A stretch of DNA of 64,000 nt from positions 1-64,000 of the forward strand of contig CAVRXS010000001.1 of assembly GCA_963725275.1 (NCBI GenBank), written 5' to 3'. Source of the stretch: Bog-756 sp963725275 (GTDB lineage Bacteria; Actinomycetota; Acidimicrobiia; Acidimicrobiales; RAAP-2). The notes below the pieces were generated by a model, which saw nothing but the letters and a program-made list of their open reading frames with translations, was not told the origin of the DNA and ran no database searches. The position numbers and the translations under genes are program-made. This document shows positions 55,639 to 64,000 of this stretch, one piece after another. Position 1 is the stretch's first letter. Each line of letters starts with the position of its first letter.

Positions 55639-56103
55639 CTACGAAGGACGGTGCTGATCTAGAAATGCATCAATCGCAGTCCAGTCGTTTTCCCTACCCG
55701 TGGCGGCGCATTCGAACAGGACGATCTGCGCACGCTCATGCTCGACGACGGCTTCACCCAAAGCGGATTCCTCGTCAGGCAGTACGTCCGCAAGGTTCGT
55801 GTACATCCTCAAGGTATCTGGCGTGTATGCCAGTGCGTTCTCCAAGACTTCCTTCCAGTCGTTGCCCACTTGGGCCACTTCAACACCGATGCGTTCGGCC
55901 TCGTCCCGGTCGATCGACGCCCCGTATCTTCGGGCAACAGCCTCGATCAGATCCCGTGTCGTCTTCTCCACCAATGCAAGGACATCGAACTCCTGGCGGT
56001 GATCGGGGAACCGCTCGCCGAGCGCCTCGTAGTACCTAACACCCGAGACCTCCGCTGCCCAACACTCGCGTAGAGCACGCTGAAGCACGTCCACTTCCAC
56101 CAT
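55639..56103 (-). CDS. Ferritin-like-fold hypothetical protein
   Basis: 154 residues from ATG at 56103 with AAGGGAG upstream. Four long helices with acidic and His residues in helix positions (CWAAEVSGVRYYEALGERF, LALVEKTTRDLIEAVARR, LGEAVVEHERAQIVLFE) suggest a rubrerythrin/ferritin-like helix bundle. The exact metal ligands are not certain. Role unknown, possibly oxidative stress. Confidence 0.7.
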   Translation of the reverse strand: MVEVDVLQRALRECWAAEVSGVRYYEALGERFPDHRQEFDVLALVEKTTRDLIEAVARRYGASIDRDEAERIGVEVAQVGNDWKEVLENALAYTPDTLRMYTNLADVLPDEESALGEAVVEHERAQIVLFECAATGRENDWTAIDAFLDQHRPS

Positions 56104-56325
56104 GGTGATGCTCCCTTCCGCTGACAACTCCTACTCTACGAGCCCAACGGCACGCCGCTCTAGAAGGCCCGGTCGGAGGCACGCCAGAAACGCTGTCCTC
56201 GATTTTTGAATCTCCCCACCCTCGGTCACTGAAATTCCCCACCCTGTCCCGGTGTTCCGGCTCACTTTGACGGCGGTTCAGTGTTTGGAACGCGTCCAGG
56301 GGCTCTGAGCGACGAGACTCGCGAC

Positions 56326-56949
56326 ATGACACGGCCGGAGAAGAGGGTCGTTCAGGAAGGCTACGACCGAGTCGCCAGTTCATACCTCCAGGCCCGTCCG
56401 CACGACGGAGAAGATATCGCTCTGCTCGCTGGGGTGCTGCACGACCTCCCGATCCACAGTCGGGTCCTCGACGCAGGATGTGGATCTGGTATTCCCGTGG
56501 CCACGCAGCTCCTCGAAGCGGGACACGATGTGGCCGGGCTCGATCTCTCGTCGGGTCAGCTGTCCCTCGCTCGATCGAACGTCGCCACATGCCAACTCGT
56601 CCAAGGGGACTTGGTCAGCTTGCCGTTCTCGAACGGAGCGTTCGATGCGGTTGTCTCGTACTACGCAATCATCCATGTGCCGAGAGAAGAGTATGAGGCC
56701 TTGTTCACAGAGATTCATCGGGTTCTTCGACACGACGGGCGAGCCTTGTTGTGCCTCGGATGGGGTGATCTTCCCGAGGACCGCGATCCCAACAGCTGGC
56801 TCGGTGTTCCGATGTTCTGGAGTCACTTCGATGAGAAGGTGAATCTCGCCCTGCTTTCAAGGGTGGGCCTCATTCCTCAATGGAGCAAACAGGTCGCCGA
56901 TCCAATGGGGCACACCTCCCATCAGTTCGTACTGTCGGTCCGCCGCTGA
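56326..56949 (+). CDS. Class I SAM-dependent methyltransferase
   Basis: 207 residues from ATG at 56326. Motif I VLDAGCGSGIPVATQLLEAG, motif II VAGLDLSSGQLSLARSN, motif III LVQGDLVSLPFSNGAFDAV and SYYAIIHVPREEYEAL, then HRVLRHDGRALLCLGWGD. Typical small-molecule methyltransferase of the UbiE type. Substrate unknown. Confidence 0.92.
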   Translation: MTRPEKRVVQEGYDRVASSYLQARPHDGEDIALLAGVLHDLPIHSRVLDAGCGSGIPVATQLLEAGHDVAGLDLSSGQLSLARSNVATCQLVQGDLVSLPFSNGAFDAVVSYYAIIHVPREEYEALFTEIHRVLRHDGRALLCLGWGDLPEDRDPNSWLGVPMFWSHFDEKVNLALLSRVGLIPQWSKQVADPMGHTSHQFVLSVRR

Positions 56950-57083
56950 CCCCGTGATTGGGGGCACCCTTCCCAGCGATTGCAGGGCGATGTCGTTTCC
57001 GTACGGTTCGGTGCCAAAATGGCGCATTGTTTCCACAGCACGGCACGGTTGGGCTGAGCAATTGCTGAAGATGGGGGGACAGA

Positions 57084-57593
57084 ATGCGGGCAGACGATGG
57101 ACGTGCAAGCTCTCGGACCTGGCGTACGAACCGGCTTCTGTTCACCCTCGCCACGCTCGCATTGCTCGGGACTGCCTGCAGCAACTCGACGACCGCATCC
57201 TCCACCAACCCGACGGTCTCCATCCCGTCGGGTTGGAAGTCCTACACCTACGGCCAAGTGGCCATAGCCGTGCCGAGTAGCTGGACGGTGAAGCACGACA
57301 CCGACTGCCCCAACGCAGCTCCGGCCGGTGCGCTCCTGCTCGGTGCTTCTGCGGAACCCCCTTCGTGCCTTCCGACGCAGATGCCGAGCAGCGTGGTCAG
57401 GGTGGTCAGTGCCGAGCCAAGTGCGAGAAGCGTGTCGACGGGTGAGAAGCCCGTGACCATCAACGGGATCCCGGTCTACATCGGGTTTGGCTCGCCAACT
57501 ATGGGCCAGTTGACTGTCCCGTCACTCGATGTTCAAGTTACCGGTACTGGTCCCGACTCCAGTGAGGTCATGCATACGCTCCACAGGGCGTAG
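57084..57593 (+). CDS. Lipoprotein
   Basis: 169 residues from ATG at 57084 with GGGGGG upstream. The signal ends at a lipobox (LATLALLGTACSNS). The mature part has a PsbP/Mog1-like pattern (SGWKSYTYGQVAIAVPSSW) and paired cysteines (TDCPNAAP, PSCLPTQ). Cell-surface protein of unknown role. Confidence 0.8.
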   Translation: MRADDGRASSRTWRTNRLLFTLATLALLGTACSNSTTASSTNPTVSIPSGWKSYTYGQVAIAVPSSWTVKHDTDCPNAAPAGALLLGASAEPPSCLPTQMPSSVVRVVSAEPSARSVSTGEKPVTINGIPVYIGFGSPTMGQLTVPSLDVQVTGTGPDSSEVMHTLHRA

Positions 57594-57687
57594 CACCACT
57601 CGTCGGCTGTTGCGCCTGATCTGCCGTGTGCCACTCTCCCCGCGATCGGAGGCGATGCTCATGGCCCACTGAAGTTGCTCGTTCGAC

Positions 57688-58095
57688 TTACCGCCCGGCT
57701 GGAATCGCGTAGGTGACCTGAGCCTTGGCCACCAGTTTCTCAGTTCCGGCGGAGCGGATCGACACCTCGATAACCGCAAGAGTGCGCCCAAGCCTCAGAA
57801 CGACACCATCAGCGATCAAATCATCCGGTTCGGGTTTCCGCACGAAGTCGATATGGAGGCTCGTCGATACTGGCGACATGTCGGGTCCCCTGTGAGAGAG
57901 AACAGCCGCCCACGCGGCTCCATCGGCGATGGCCATCAGGGCTGGGCCAGAGATGGTTCCACCGGGACGAATGTGCGCATGTGCAATTGGTAACCGCAGG
58001 CGGACGTCGCCGTTCTCGTTGACTTCGTCCACGGTGTAGGGCGACTCGACCTGATCCAGAACCTGCTGTAGGGCCTCCACATCCAACTCGGGCAT
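57688..58095 (-). CDS. PaaI-like hotdog thioesterase
   Basis: 135 residues from ATG at 58095. IRPGGTISGPALMAIADGAA carries the hotdog helix and catalytic Asp; MSPVSTSLHIDFVRKPEPDD and AVIEVSIRSAGTEKLVAKAQ complete the fold. A soluble acyl-CoA thioesterase. Stands alone. Confidence 0.9.
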   Translation of the reverse strand: MPELDVEALQQVLDQVESPYTVDEVNENGDVRLRLPIAHAHIRPGGTISGPALMAIADGAAWAAVLSHRGPDMSPVSTSLHIDFVRKPEPDDLIADGVVLRLGRTLAVIEVSIRSAGTEKLVAKAQVTYAIPAGR

Positions 58096-58274
58096 CGGTG
58101 CCGACTGTAGCGGCCTGCGTGTCGCCGCCTCGGCGGCAGTCCCCGGGTCGCGATGTGCGCCTCCACGCCGGCAGCGCTATGGGCTAGCCGCCTCCTCCGC
58201 TGCCCTTGAAGATGGGCACGCTTTGCCGTCTCGGTCAGGTGCGATCGCGGACTTCGACACCGAGGACAAACGGG

Positions 58275-58721
58275 TCAGTTGATCGGTGGCCAGTCAGCGG
58301 GCCACCAGTCACCCTGTGGGTCGATGGTTTGCCCGACCTCGATGATGTAGCCGTCGGGATCTCGGATGTAGCAACGGATCTCATACGCGTGCTCCTTCGG
58401 CTCCGTCAAGAACTGCGCTCCTCGGGCGCTCCATTCGGCATACGCGGCATGGATGTCTTCGACCCGGATATTGAGGAAGCTGCTGACCCGGTCGGGGTCA
58501 CTTGGAGTCTCGAGGGTGACCGTGGGCTTGTCGTCGGTGGGGCCTCCGCCGGAGTTGATAATGATCCAGGTGTTGGCGAGGGCGATATTGGTGGGCACCG
58601 GGCCGAAGACCACCGTTCCCCCGAGTACCTCGGTATAGAAGCGTGCGGAGCGCTCGACATCATCGGAGACGATGAAGTGGGTCACCACCATTCGGTGGGG
58701 GAGCTGCCTTGGTTCGGCCAC
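58275..58721 (-). CDS. Glyoxalase/VOC family protein
   Basis: 148 residues from GTG at 58721, selected because GGAGG lies eight bases upstream; a frame extension to 59552 is rejected. VVTHFIVSDDVERSARFYTE and VLGGTVVFG form the first beta-alpha-beta unit; EIRCYIRDPDGYIIEVGQ gives the second with the metal Glu. Could be a dioxygenase, isomerase or resistance protein; substrate unknown. Confidence 0.9.
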   Translation of the reverse strand: MAEPRQLPHRMVVTHFIVSDDVERSARFYTEVLGGTVVFGPVPTNIALANTWIIINSGGGPTDDKPTVTLETPSDPDRVSSFLNIRVEDIHAAYAEWSARGAQFLTEPKEHAYEIRCYIRDPDGYIIEVGQTIDPQGDWWPADWPPIN

Positions 58722-58967
58722 TGGGCGCCTCCACTCATTGGGCCTCATGCCCTCACGAGGGGCCTGATGGCTCCAGTCAACCAGGCCAAGGTTCACGCGT
58801 CGACCCTTCTGCCTGGGTAGGCGGGTTGAGGTGGGGAGTTCAGAAAGGAGACACCCGGCAGGACGATCGATCATCCAAATCACCGAGGGCGGATAACCGC
58901 TGTCCGGGGTGCGCGGCGGTCGGCCCTTGCGCGACAATCCAACCGGGGCCGACCCGAGGAGACCCGG

Positions 58968-59645
58968 ATGAGCATTGTCGATGGACAGGGCAAGACGGGG
59001 GGGACAGCACGCAGCGCAGCCGTCGACCTGAAGCTCGAAGTGGTCGTCATCCCCGTAAGTGACGCCGACCGGTCCAAGGCCTTCTACACCAGACTCGGGT
59101 GGAGGCTCGACGCTGACTTCTCCTTCGACAACGGCTTCCGCGTCGTCCAGTTCACGCCACCCGGATCGCCGTGCTCCGTGCAGTTCGGTGCCAAGATCAC
59201 AGGAACCCGACCCGGCGCTGCCCACGGCCTCTACCTGGTGGTTTCCGACATCAAGGCCGGGCGTGAGGAACTCATCGGTCGGGGCGCCGAGATCTCTGAG
59301 GTGTTCCATTCCGGAGCGCCGGGAGCGCAACTCGATCCTGAAGGGACGGCCGGTCGGGTCAGCGGGCCGGATCCCGATCACAAGAGCTGTAGCTCCTTTG
59401 CAACGTTCGAGGATCCGGACGGCAACACTTGGCTGCTCCAAGAGGTGACCGATCGCCTGCCCGGCCGACTCGATCCCAGCATCACTTCGTTCAGCTCTGG
59501 GGGTGACCTGGCCAAAGCATTGCGCCGCGCCGCGGCTGCCCACGGCGAGCACGAGAGGCGAATCGGCGGGGCCGACCCGGATTGGCCCGACTGGTACGCC
59601 GAGTTCTTGGTACGCGAGCAGACCGGTCAGGAACTGCCCGCGTGA
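58968..59645 (+). CDS. Glyoxalase/VOC family protein with C-terminal extension
   Basis: 225 residues from ATG at 58968 with GAGGAG upstream. VOC units: LEVVVIPVSDADRSKAFYTR and CSSFATFEDPDGNTWLLQEV. The last 60 residues form a helical tail (KALRRAAAAHGEHERRIGG, WPDWYAEFLVREQTG), a common add-on in actinobacterial VOC proteins. Stop overlaps the GTG of the next gene (GTGA), so the two are translationally coupled. Confidence 0.91.
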   Translation: MSIVDGQGKTGGTARSAAVDLKLEVVVIPVSDADRSKAFYTRLGWRLDADFSFDNGFRVVQFTPPGSPCSVQFGAKITGTRPGAAHGLYLVVSDIKAGREELIGRGAEISEVFHSGAPGAQLDPEGTAGRVSGPDPDHKSCSSFATFEDPDGNTWLLQEVTDRLPGRLDPSITSFSSGGDLAKALRRAAAAHGEHERRIGGADPDWPDWYAEFLVREQTGQELPA

Positions 59646-61015
59646 GTCGGTTCGACGCGATCGTGCTCGGTGGTGGCGCGCCAGGTGAACACTGCGCTGC
59701 AGCCATCGCAGCCCGGGGACTTCAGGTCGCGGTCATCGAGCGCGAACTGGTCGGTGGTGAGTGCTCCTACTGGGCCTGCATCCCTTCCAAGTCGTTATTG
59801 CGCCCTGGCGAAGCCGTTCAGGCCGCCCGCGACGCCGGCGCCAGAGCCGACGTGAATGTTCAGGCGGCGCTGGATTGGCGCGACTACATGGTGTCCGACT
59901 ATTCGGACGTGGGACAGGAACGATGGCTGGCGGATCGGGGTATCGCGCTCATCCGTGGCGTCGGTCGACTCGCTGGACCCGGCGGCGTAGAAGTGGACGG
60001 CACTCGGCACACTGCCGGCCATGTCGTCGTGGCGACGGGTTCTGATCCAGTCACGCCACCAGTACCGGGACTCGACGGTTTGGACGGCGTGTGGGGCACG
60101 AGGGAGGCGACGGCGATGAAGACGGTCCCCAGCCGCCTGATCGTGCTGGGTGGTGGGCCTGCCGGTGTCGAGATCGCACAAGTGGTGCGGCGGCTCGGTG
60201 GCGAAGCCGTGGTCGTCGAGGGCTCCGATCGGCTGATCCCCCGGGAGCCGGCCCCACTTGGCGAGGCGCTTGCCGAGGCACTACGTCGGGATGGGATCGG
60301 GCTGTGCCTCGGAGTCCGCGCAGACGAGGCCCTGCGAGACGGGGACCAGTACGCCCTGAAACTCTCGGACGGCACCGAGGTGCGGGGTGAGCGACTGCTT
60401 GTTTCGACCGGTCGCCGCCCCCGTGTCGAAGGGATCGGGCTCGAGACCGTCGGCATCGAAGCCGATCCGCACGGGATCCGAGTCGACGAGTATCTGAGAG
60501 CCGGTGAGGGGATCTGGGCCATTGGCGATGTCAACGGGATCTGGCCACTGACTCACGTCGGGGAGTACGAGGGCGACGTCGTGGCGGCCAATATCGCTGG
60601 AGAGAACCACCCGGCGAACTACGAGGCCGTGCCGCGTGTGACCTATACCGACCCCCAGGCTGCAGCTGTCGGTACCGCCGAGGCGGCCTACAGCACAACG
60701 ACCGCTTTGTCGGACGTGCCCAAGACCGCGACGTACAGCCACGCCTACGCCGCGTCCAACGGATTCTTGACATTGCTCAGCGACGGGGTCCGGCTGACCG
60801 GTGCCTACGCCCTCGGACCTGAGGCCGGTGAGTGGCTCCAGCAGGCGACGCTCGCCATACGTGCCCGCATACCGCTGGAGGTGCTGAGCGACACTATCCA
60901 GCCGTTCCCCAGCTTCTCGGGGATCTTTGACTCGGCATTCAAAGCACTCCGAATGGAGATTGCCGGGATGCCGTTGCCCACGGCACCGATGCAGGCGCAG
61001 GTGGCACGGCCGTAA
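59642..61015 (+). CDS. FAD-dependent pyridine nucleotide-disulfide oxidoreductase
   Basis: 457 residues from GTG at 59642. FAD loop AIVLGGGAPGEHCAAAIAAR, redox-disulfide segment GGECSYWACIPSKSLLR (C-x4-C), NAD(P) loop LIVLGGGPAGVEIAQVVRRL, the second FAD motif GIWAIGDVNGIWPLTHVGEY and the dimerisation domain (VPRVTYTDPQAAAVGTAEAA). It lacks the C-terminal HxxxxE signature of lipoamide dehydrogenase (here SDTIQPFPSFSGIF). Possibly a mercuric/soluble transhydrogenase-like flavoenzyme acting with the coupled VOC protein. Confidence 0.93.
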   Translation: MSRFDAIVLGGGAPGEHCAAAIAARGLQVAVIERELVGGECSYWACIPSKSLLRPGEAVQAARDAGARADVNVQAALDWRDYMVSDYSDVGQERWLADRGIALIRGVGRLAGPGGVEVDGTRHTAGHVVVATGSDPVTPPVPGLDGLDGVWGTREATAMKTVPSRLIVLGGGPAGVEIAQVVRRLGGEAVVVEGSDRLIPREPAPLGEALAEALRRDGIGLCLGVRADEALRDGDQYALKLSDGTEVRGERLLVSTGRRPRVEGIGLETVGIEADPHGIRVDEYLRAGEGIWAIGDVNGIWPLTHVGEYEGDVVAANIAGENHPANYEAVPRVTYTDPQAAAVGTAEAAYSTTTALSDVPKTATYSHAYAASNGFLTLLSDGVRLTGAYALGPEAGEWLQQATLAIRARIPLEVLSDTIQPFPSFSGIFDSAFKALRMEIAGMPLPTAPMQAQVARP

Positions 61016-61219
61016 AGAGTACGTGACGTGGTGGGTCCGTCTGCTGTGCAGTTGGACCCAACGAGTAGAGGCACACGGCCGAAGCGCAACCGCCACGTGA
61101 CCAACTGACCCGGGCTGCTGAAGTCCGTTCAGAGGTCCTCCACACGCCCATCTCTACTGGCCGGTCCCAGGTGATACCAGCCTCTCATCCGGGGTTCAGG
61201 AAATGCGACGGCTCCCCTG

Positions 61220-61754
61220 TCAGAGATGATTGAGGATGACGGCTAGGGCTTGGTCAACTTGCGATTGACTCAAACCCATCGAAGTAAGCATCACGACGTA
61301 GCCACGCTTCAGGCTGCTGACGCTTTGGGCGCCGGGGCCGCCTGTAACCGGCGAGCTGAGTTGCCAGCACGCGGGTACTCCGACCACGGTCACCTCCACG
61401 TACTGCGGCGGTACCGCTCCATCGACGTACTTGGCATGACCACTGTGGGACACCGTGAACGTGGTGGCTGCTCGTTTGTCCCATGAGAGAAGGACGAGCA
61501 GCGAACCCTGAGTTGGGCAAATCAGAGGAATAGATGCCTCCACTCTGATTCCCTGGGTACGTTTTGCACTCGTGGGGTGCTTGACCAGGCTCTCCGAGAG
61601 CGTTGCTCGCTTCCTGTGCCGTCAGGAGTGAACAGGCAGATCGTGGCGAAGAGGTCTGCTTCGGAGAGGAGGTCGCCGATGAACCACAGGCCGACAGAAA
61701 TACCGCCAGTCCGACGAGTGGGCCGACGACACCCTGAGCCTTCCATCCCGCCAT
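61220..61754 (-). CDS. Lipoprotein, frameshifted
   Basis: ATG at 61754. Lipobox VGLAVFLSACGSS; then CSLLTAQEASNALGEPGQ, as in DUF3558-like lipoproteins. After CKTYPGNQ the frame breaks (near 61545) and the continuation VEASIPLICPTQGSLLVLLS to the stop at 61220 (SQSQVDQALAVILNHL) is in another frame. Joined length about 177 residues. Surface-anchored, role unknown. Confidence 0.75.
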
Positions 61755-61899
61755 GTTCTCAGTATTGCCGAAGGATGAACGCCGCGAACTGTTGTCGGAC
61801 AACCCCGCGCCACTCGTGCCGGTAGGGTGCACCCGGTGTACCGCCGGATTGGCGCTCGCAGGCATTCTCAGTACGAGTGCCGCACGCGCTCTCTCGCGT

Positions 61900-62857
61900 T
61901 CACAGGGGACGAATGTGGTCACCCATGGCGTCGATCGCGGCGCCGAACTGCTCGTTCATGCTCCCTCCGAAGTGGCCGGCATCCTCGACGACGAGGAGAC
62001 GACTGGCCGGCCAGACCTTGTGCAGCTCCCATGCGGTGTCGAGCGGACCGGAGATGTCATGGAGACCGTGGATCAACGTGGCCGGAATGGTGGCGATGCT
62101 CGCCATGTTCGCGAGCACTTCGTTGTCGGCCAAGAAGCAGCCGTGACCCCAGTAGTGGGTGACGAGCCGCGCGAAGACCATCTGCCAAGACAGCTCGCGG
62201 ACACTGAGGTGCGGCTCGTACCCAGGTGCGAGTGACATGTGCGTGTCTTCCCATTCGCACCAGCGTCGAGCAGCTTCCTCACGCACTGCTTGCCTCGGGC
62301 TGCCGAGAAGCCGAGCGTAGGCGGCAGCCAGATCGCCTTGCCGTTCCGACTCAGGGACCAGTGCCACGAAGCGATCCCACTCGCGGGGGAACACTCGGCC
62401 CATCTCCCGGGTGATCCACTGGGTCTCCTTCCACCGCCCCGATGTGACCGCCGCCAGGACCATGCCGAGGACACGATCGGGGTGGCGCTGGGCGTACGAC
62501 GAGGGCGAGTGTCACGCCCCACGAGCCGCCGACGACAGCCCACCTGTCGATACCGAGGTGCGTGCGCAGTCGCTCGATGTCGGCGACAAGATGATCAGTC
62601 GTATTCGTCGACAGGTCAGTTGCAGGGTCACTGGCCAGAGGTCTGCTGCGGCCACACCCTCGCTGGTCGAAGATGACCGCCCTGTAGCGGGTGGGATCGA
62701 AATGTTGCCGACTGCTCGGGGAAGCCGGAGCACCCGGACCGCCGTGCAACCAGACCGCCGGGAGACCATCGGGCGAGCCGACGACCTCCCAATACACTGC
62801 ATGACCGTCCCCCACGTCGAGGTGGCCCCAGTCGTATGGCTCCATGGGAGAGTGCAT
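61900..62857 (-). CDS. Alpha/beta hydrolase, proline iminopeptidase-like, frameshifted
   Basis: ATG at 62857. LHGGPGAPASPSSRQHFDPT, IFDQRGCGRSRPLASDPATD and GGSWGVTLAL (nucleophile Ser) are hallmarks of prolyl aminopeptidase. An extra G near 62498 shifts the frame; the continuation YAQRHPDRVLGMVLAAVTSG resumes and runs to the stop at 61900, including TLIHGLHDISGPLDTAW (Asp) and VEDAGHFGG (His). About 318 residues, normal for the family. Confidence 0.88.
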
Positions 62858-63028
62858 GCCAGCGATCCTGGCAGATGCGACGGTCCGCGGATACCGAGCA
62901 TCCACACACGCCGGGAGCGTGGGAGCGACCTGAGGTCGGGTGCCTGCGTCATAGGGGCAGCGATTGCGGGCCGAGCGGCAACACAAGGGTTCCGGAGGTT
63001 GAGGCTTTCCCGGACATTCGGGGCAGGA

Positions 63029-63940
63029 TCAGGATTGAGGTACCCGCGGAACGGGAGGGATGACCGGCGCGGACTCCAGGGCCGGATCAGACCGTTTCGC
63101 GGCGTTCCAGAATCCGGCCGTGACGGCGACGAGCCCGGCCGCACAGAGTACGAGACTGATGCCGTTCAGGACTTGATCGCTGTCAAACGCCCCGACCAGC
63201 AGCAGATTCCCCACAGCCAGCGTGGCGCTTGCGACACCGAAGATCCGAAGGGAACGCCGTACAACTCGATCCCTCCGAGCTGATGGGGGAAGCTCGCCGA
63301 GGCACAACCACCACGCAATACCGATCAGTGCGAAGCTCACGACGACTGCGGTGTCGTAGGCGAGTACGCCCCTCATGAAGTGGTCGCTGTACCCTCGGTT
63401 CACCCACTCTCCGATTGCCGTTCCGAGTGCAAGGATGACATAGCCGATCAGAATCGAGGCGCGGGATCCTCGCGGCGGATGCTCTCCAACGGATGGAAGG
63501 TCATCCGACCTCGCATACTCAGTTCCGCTGTCTTGCTGGACAGCCGATCGCGCAATCCCCCAGAACCCGGGCGCCGCGACGCACAGTCCGACAATTGTGA
63601 CCACCCAACTGGCGATGATTGGCCCGAATCCATTCACTGGTGCCCAGTCCCGCACTTCCCCGACGTACCCCACTGCGAGGATCGCAGCGCCCACGGAGAA
63701 CATCCGGAACGATCGCCGCCCAAGGTGCGTGCCATCGACGCTGCTCAGCGATGGAAGGATGGACCACCACGCCGAGACAAGCAGCACTGCGCTGATCACC
63801 CCGCCAAGTTGGTAGAGCTGCACATCCACGGCGTCGCGTTCATGGACGTAGAAGCGATAGACCCAGAGCATCATCCCCGAGCCGACGGCCACGATGCAGT
63901 AGCCAACGACAATCAGGGCACTGTCCAAACGCAACCGCAC
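63029..63940 (-). CDS. Integral membrane protein with internal duplication
   Basis: 303 residues from GTG at 63940. Eight hydrophobic segments in two similar sets of four. The halves share RRSFRMFSVGAAILAVGYV against RRSLRIFGVASATLAVGNL, and CVAAPGFWGIARSA against AVTAGFWNAAKRS. The two sets are joined by a polar stretch (about residues 135-165). No transporter signature is recognised. Leader unclear; possibly leaderless. Confidence 0.8.
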   Translation of the reverse strand: MRLRLDSALIVVGYCIVAVGSGMMLWVYRFYVHERDAVDVQLYQLGGVISAVLLVSAWWSILPSLSSVDGTHLGRRSFRMFSVGAAILAVGYVGEVRDWAPVNGFGPIIASWVVTIVGLCVAAPGFWGIARSAVQQDSGTEYARSDDLPSVGEHPPRGSRASILIGYVILALGTAIGEWVNRGYSDHFMRGVLAYDTAVVVSFALIGIAWWLCLGELPPSARRDRVVRRSLRIFGVASATLAVGNLLLVGAFDSDQVLNGISLVLCAAGLVAVTAGFWNAAKRSDPALESAPVIPPVPRVPQS

Positions 63941-64000
63941 GCCGTGGATACTAGGTCAGAGCTCGACTGGCCTTCTGGTGGATATCCGCACGATCGAATG

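Noticed and set aside
58722..59552. Upstream extension of the VOC gene at 58275 to a 425-residue protein
   Set aside because: The added part is antisense to the VOC gene at 58968 and has shadow composition; a GTG with GGAGG at 58721 is a better start.

Overview
High-GC DNA with GTG starts, strong GGAGG-type ribosome sites, many FadE-type acyl-CoA dehydrogenases, hotdog thioesterases, DUF35 and nitroreductase-like PPOX proteins points to an actinobacterium. The gene mix resembles environmental Acidimicrobiia; that placement is inference. No rRNA, tRNA or CRISPR array was found.

Layout. 1-7.7 kb: the start of glyA (serine hydroxymethyltransferase) on the minus strand behind a clear ZTP riboswitch, an unexplained nest of palindromes, secreted repeat proteins, an amidohydrolase and a cytochrome P450. 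7.8-8.7 kb: an IS256-family element cut off in mid-transposase. 8.9-20.8 kb: an acyl-CoA catabolic island with three acyl-CoA dehydrogenases, an aldehyde dehydrogenase, two thioesterases, an enoyl-CoA hydratase, a thiolase translationally coupled to an HMG-CoA-synthase-like/DUF35 fusion, and a small ferredoxin that could serve a P450. 20.9-24.1 kb: MurD2-MurL, the alternative route to D-Glu in peptidoglycan, and a SixA-like phosphatase. 24.2-30.5 kb: a MacAB-type efflux locus with two adaptor proteins carrying Gly-Phe tails, an ATPase, a permease and a lipoprotein. 30.8-38.2 kb: housekeeping and redox genes (aldo/keto reductases, DsbA-like protein, histone-deacetylase-like hydrolase, universal stress protein, DUF167, RNase Z, a BNR-repeat protein).

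38.5-64 kb is looser: small hypothetical proteins, long gaps and four insertion sequences between 45.5 and 55.4 kb (IS256-B, IS1380, IS256-A, IS110). Two of them can be removed on paper using their target duplications. The IS1380 element interrupts a small helix-turn-helix gene (5-bp duplication ATTAG), and IS256-A interrupts a glyoxalase-like gene behind an AraC regulator (8-bp duplication CCTCGCTC). The right end carries glyoxalase-like proteins, a flavin disulfide oxidoreductase, lipoproteins, a proline-iminopeptidase-like hydrolase and a membrane protein.

At least a dozen well-conserved genes are broken by one- or two-base indels with both halves intact. This looks more like residual assembly error than mass gene decay, so those genes are annotated over their full span.
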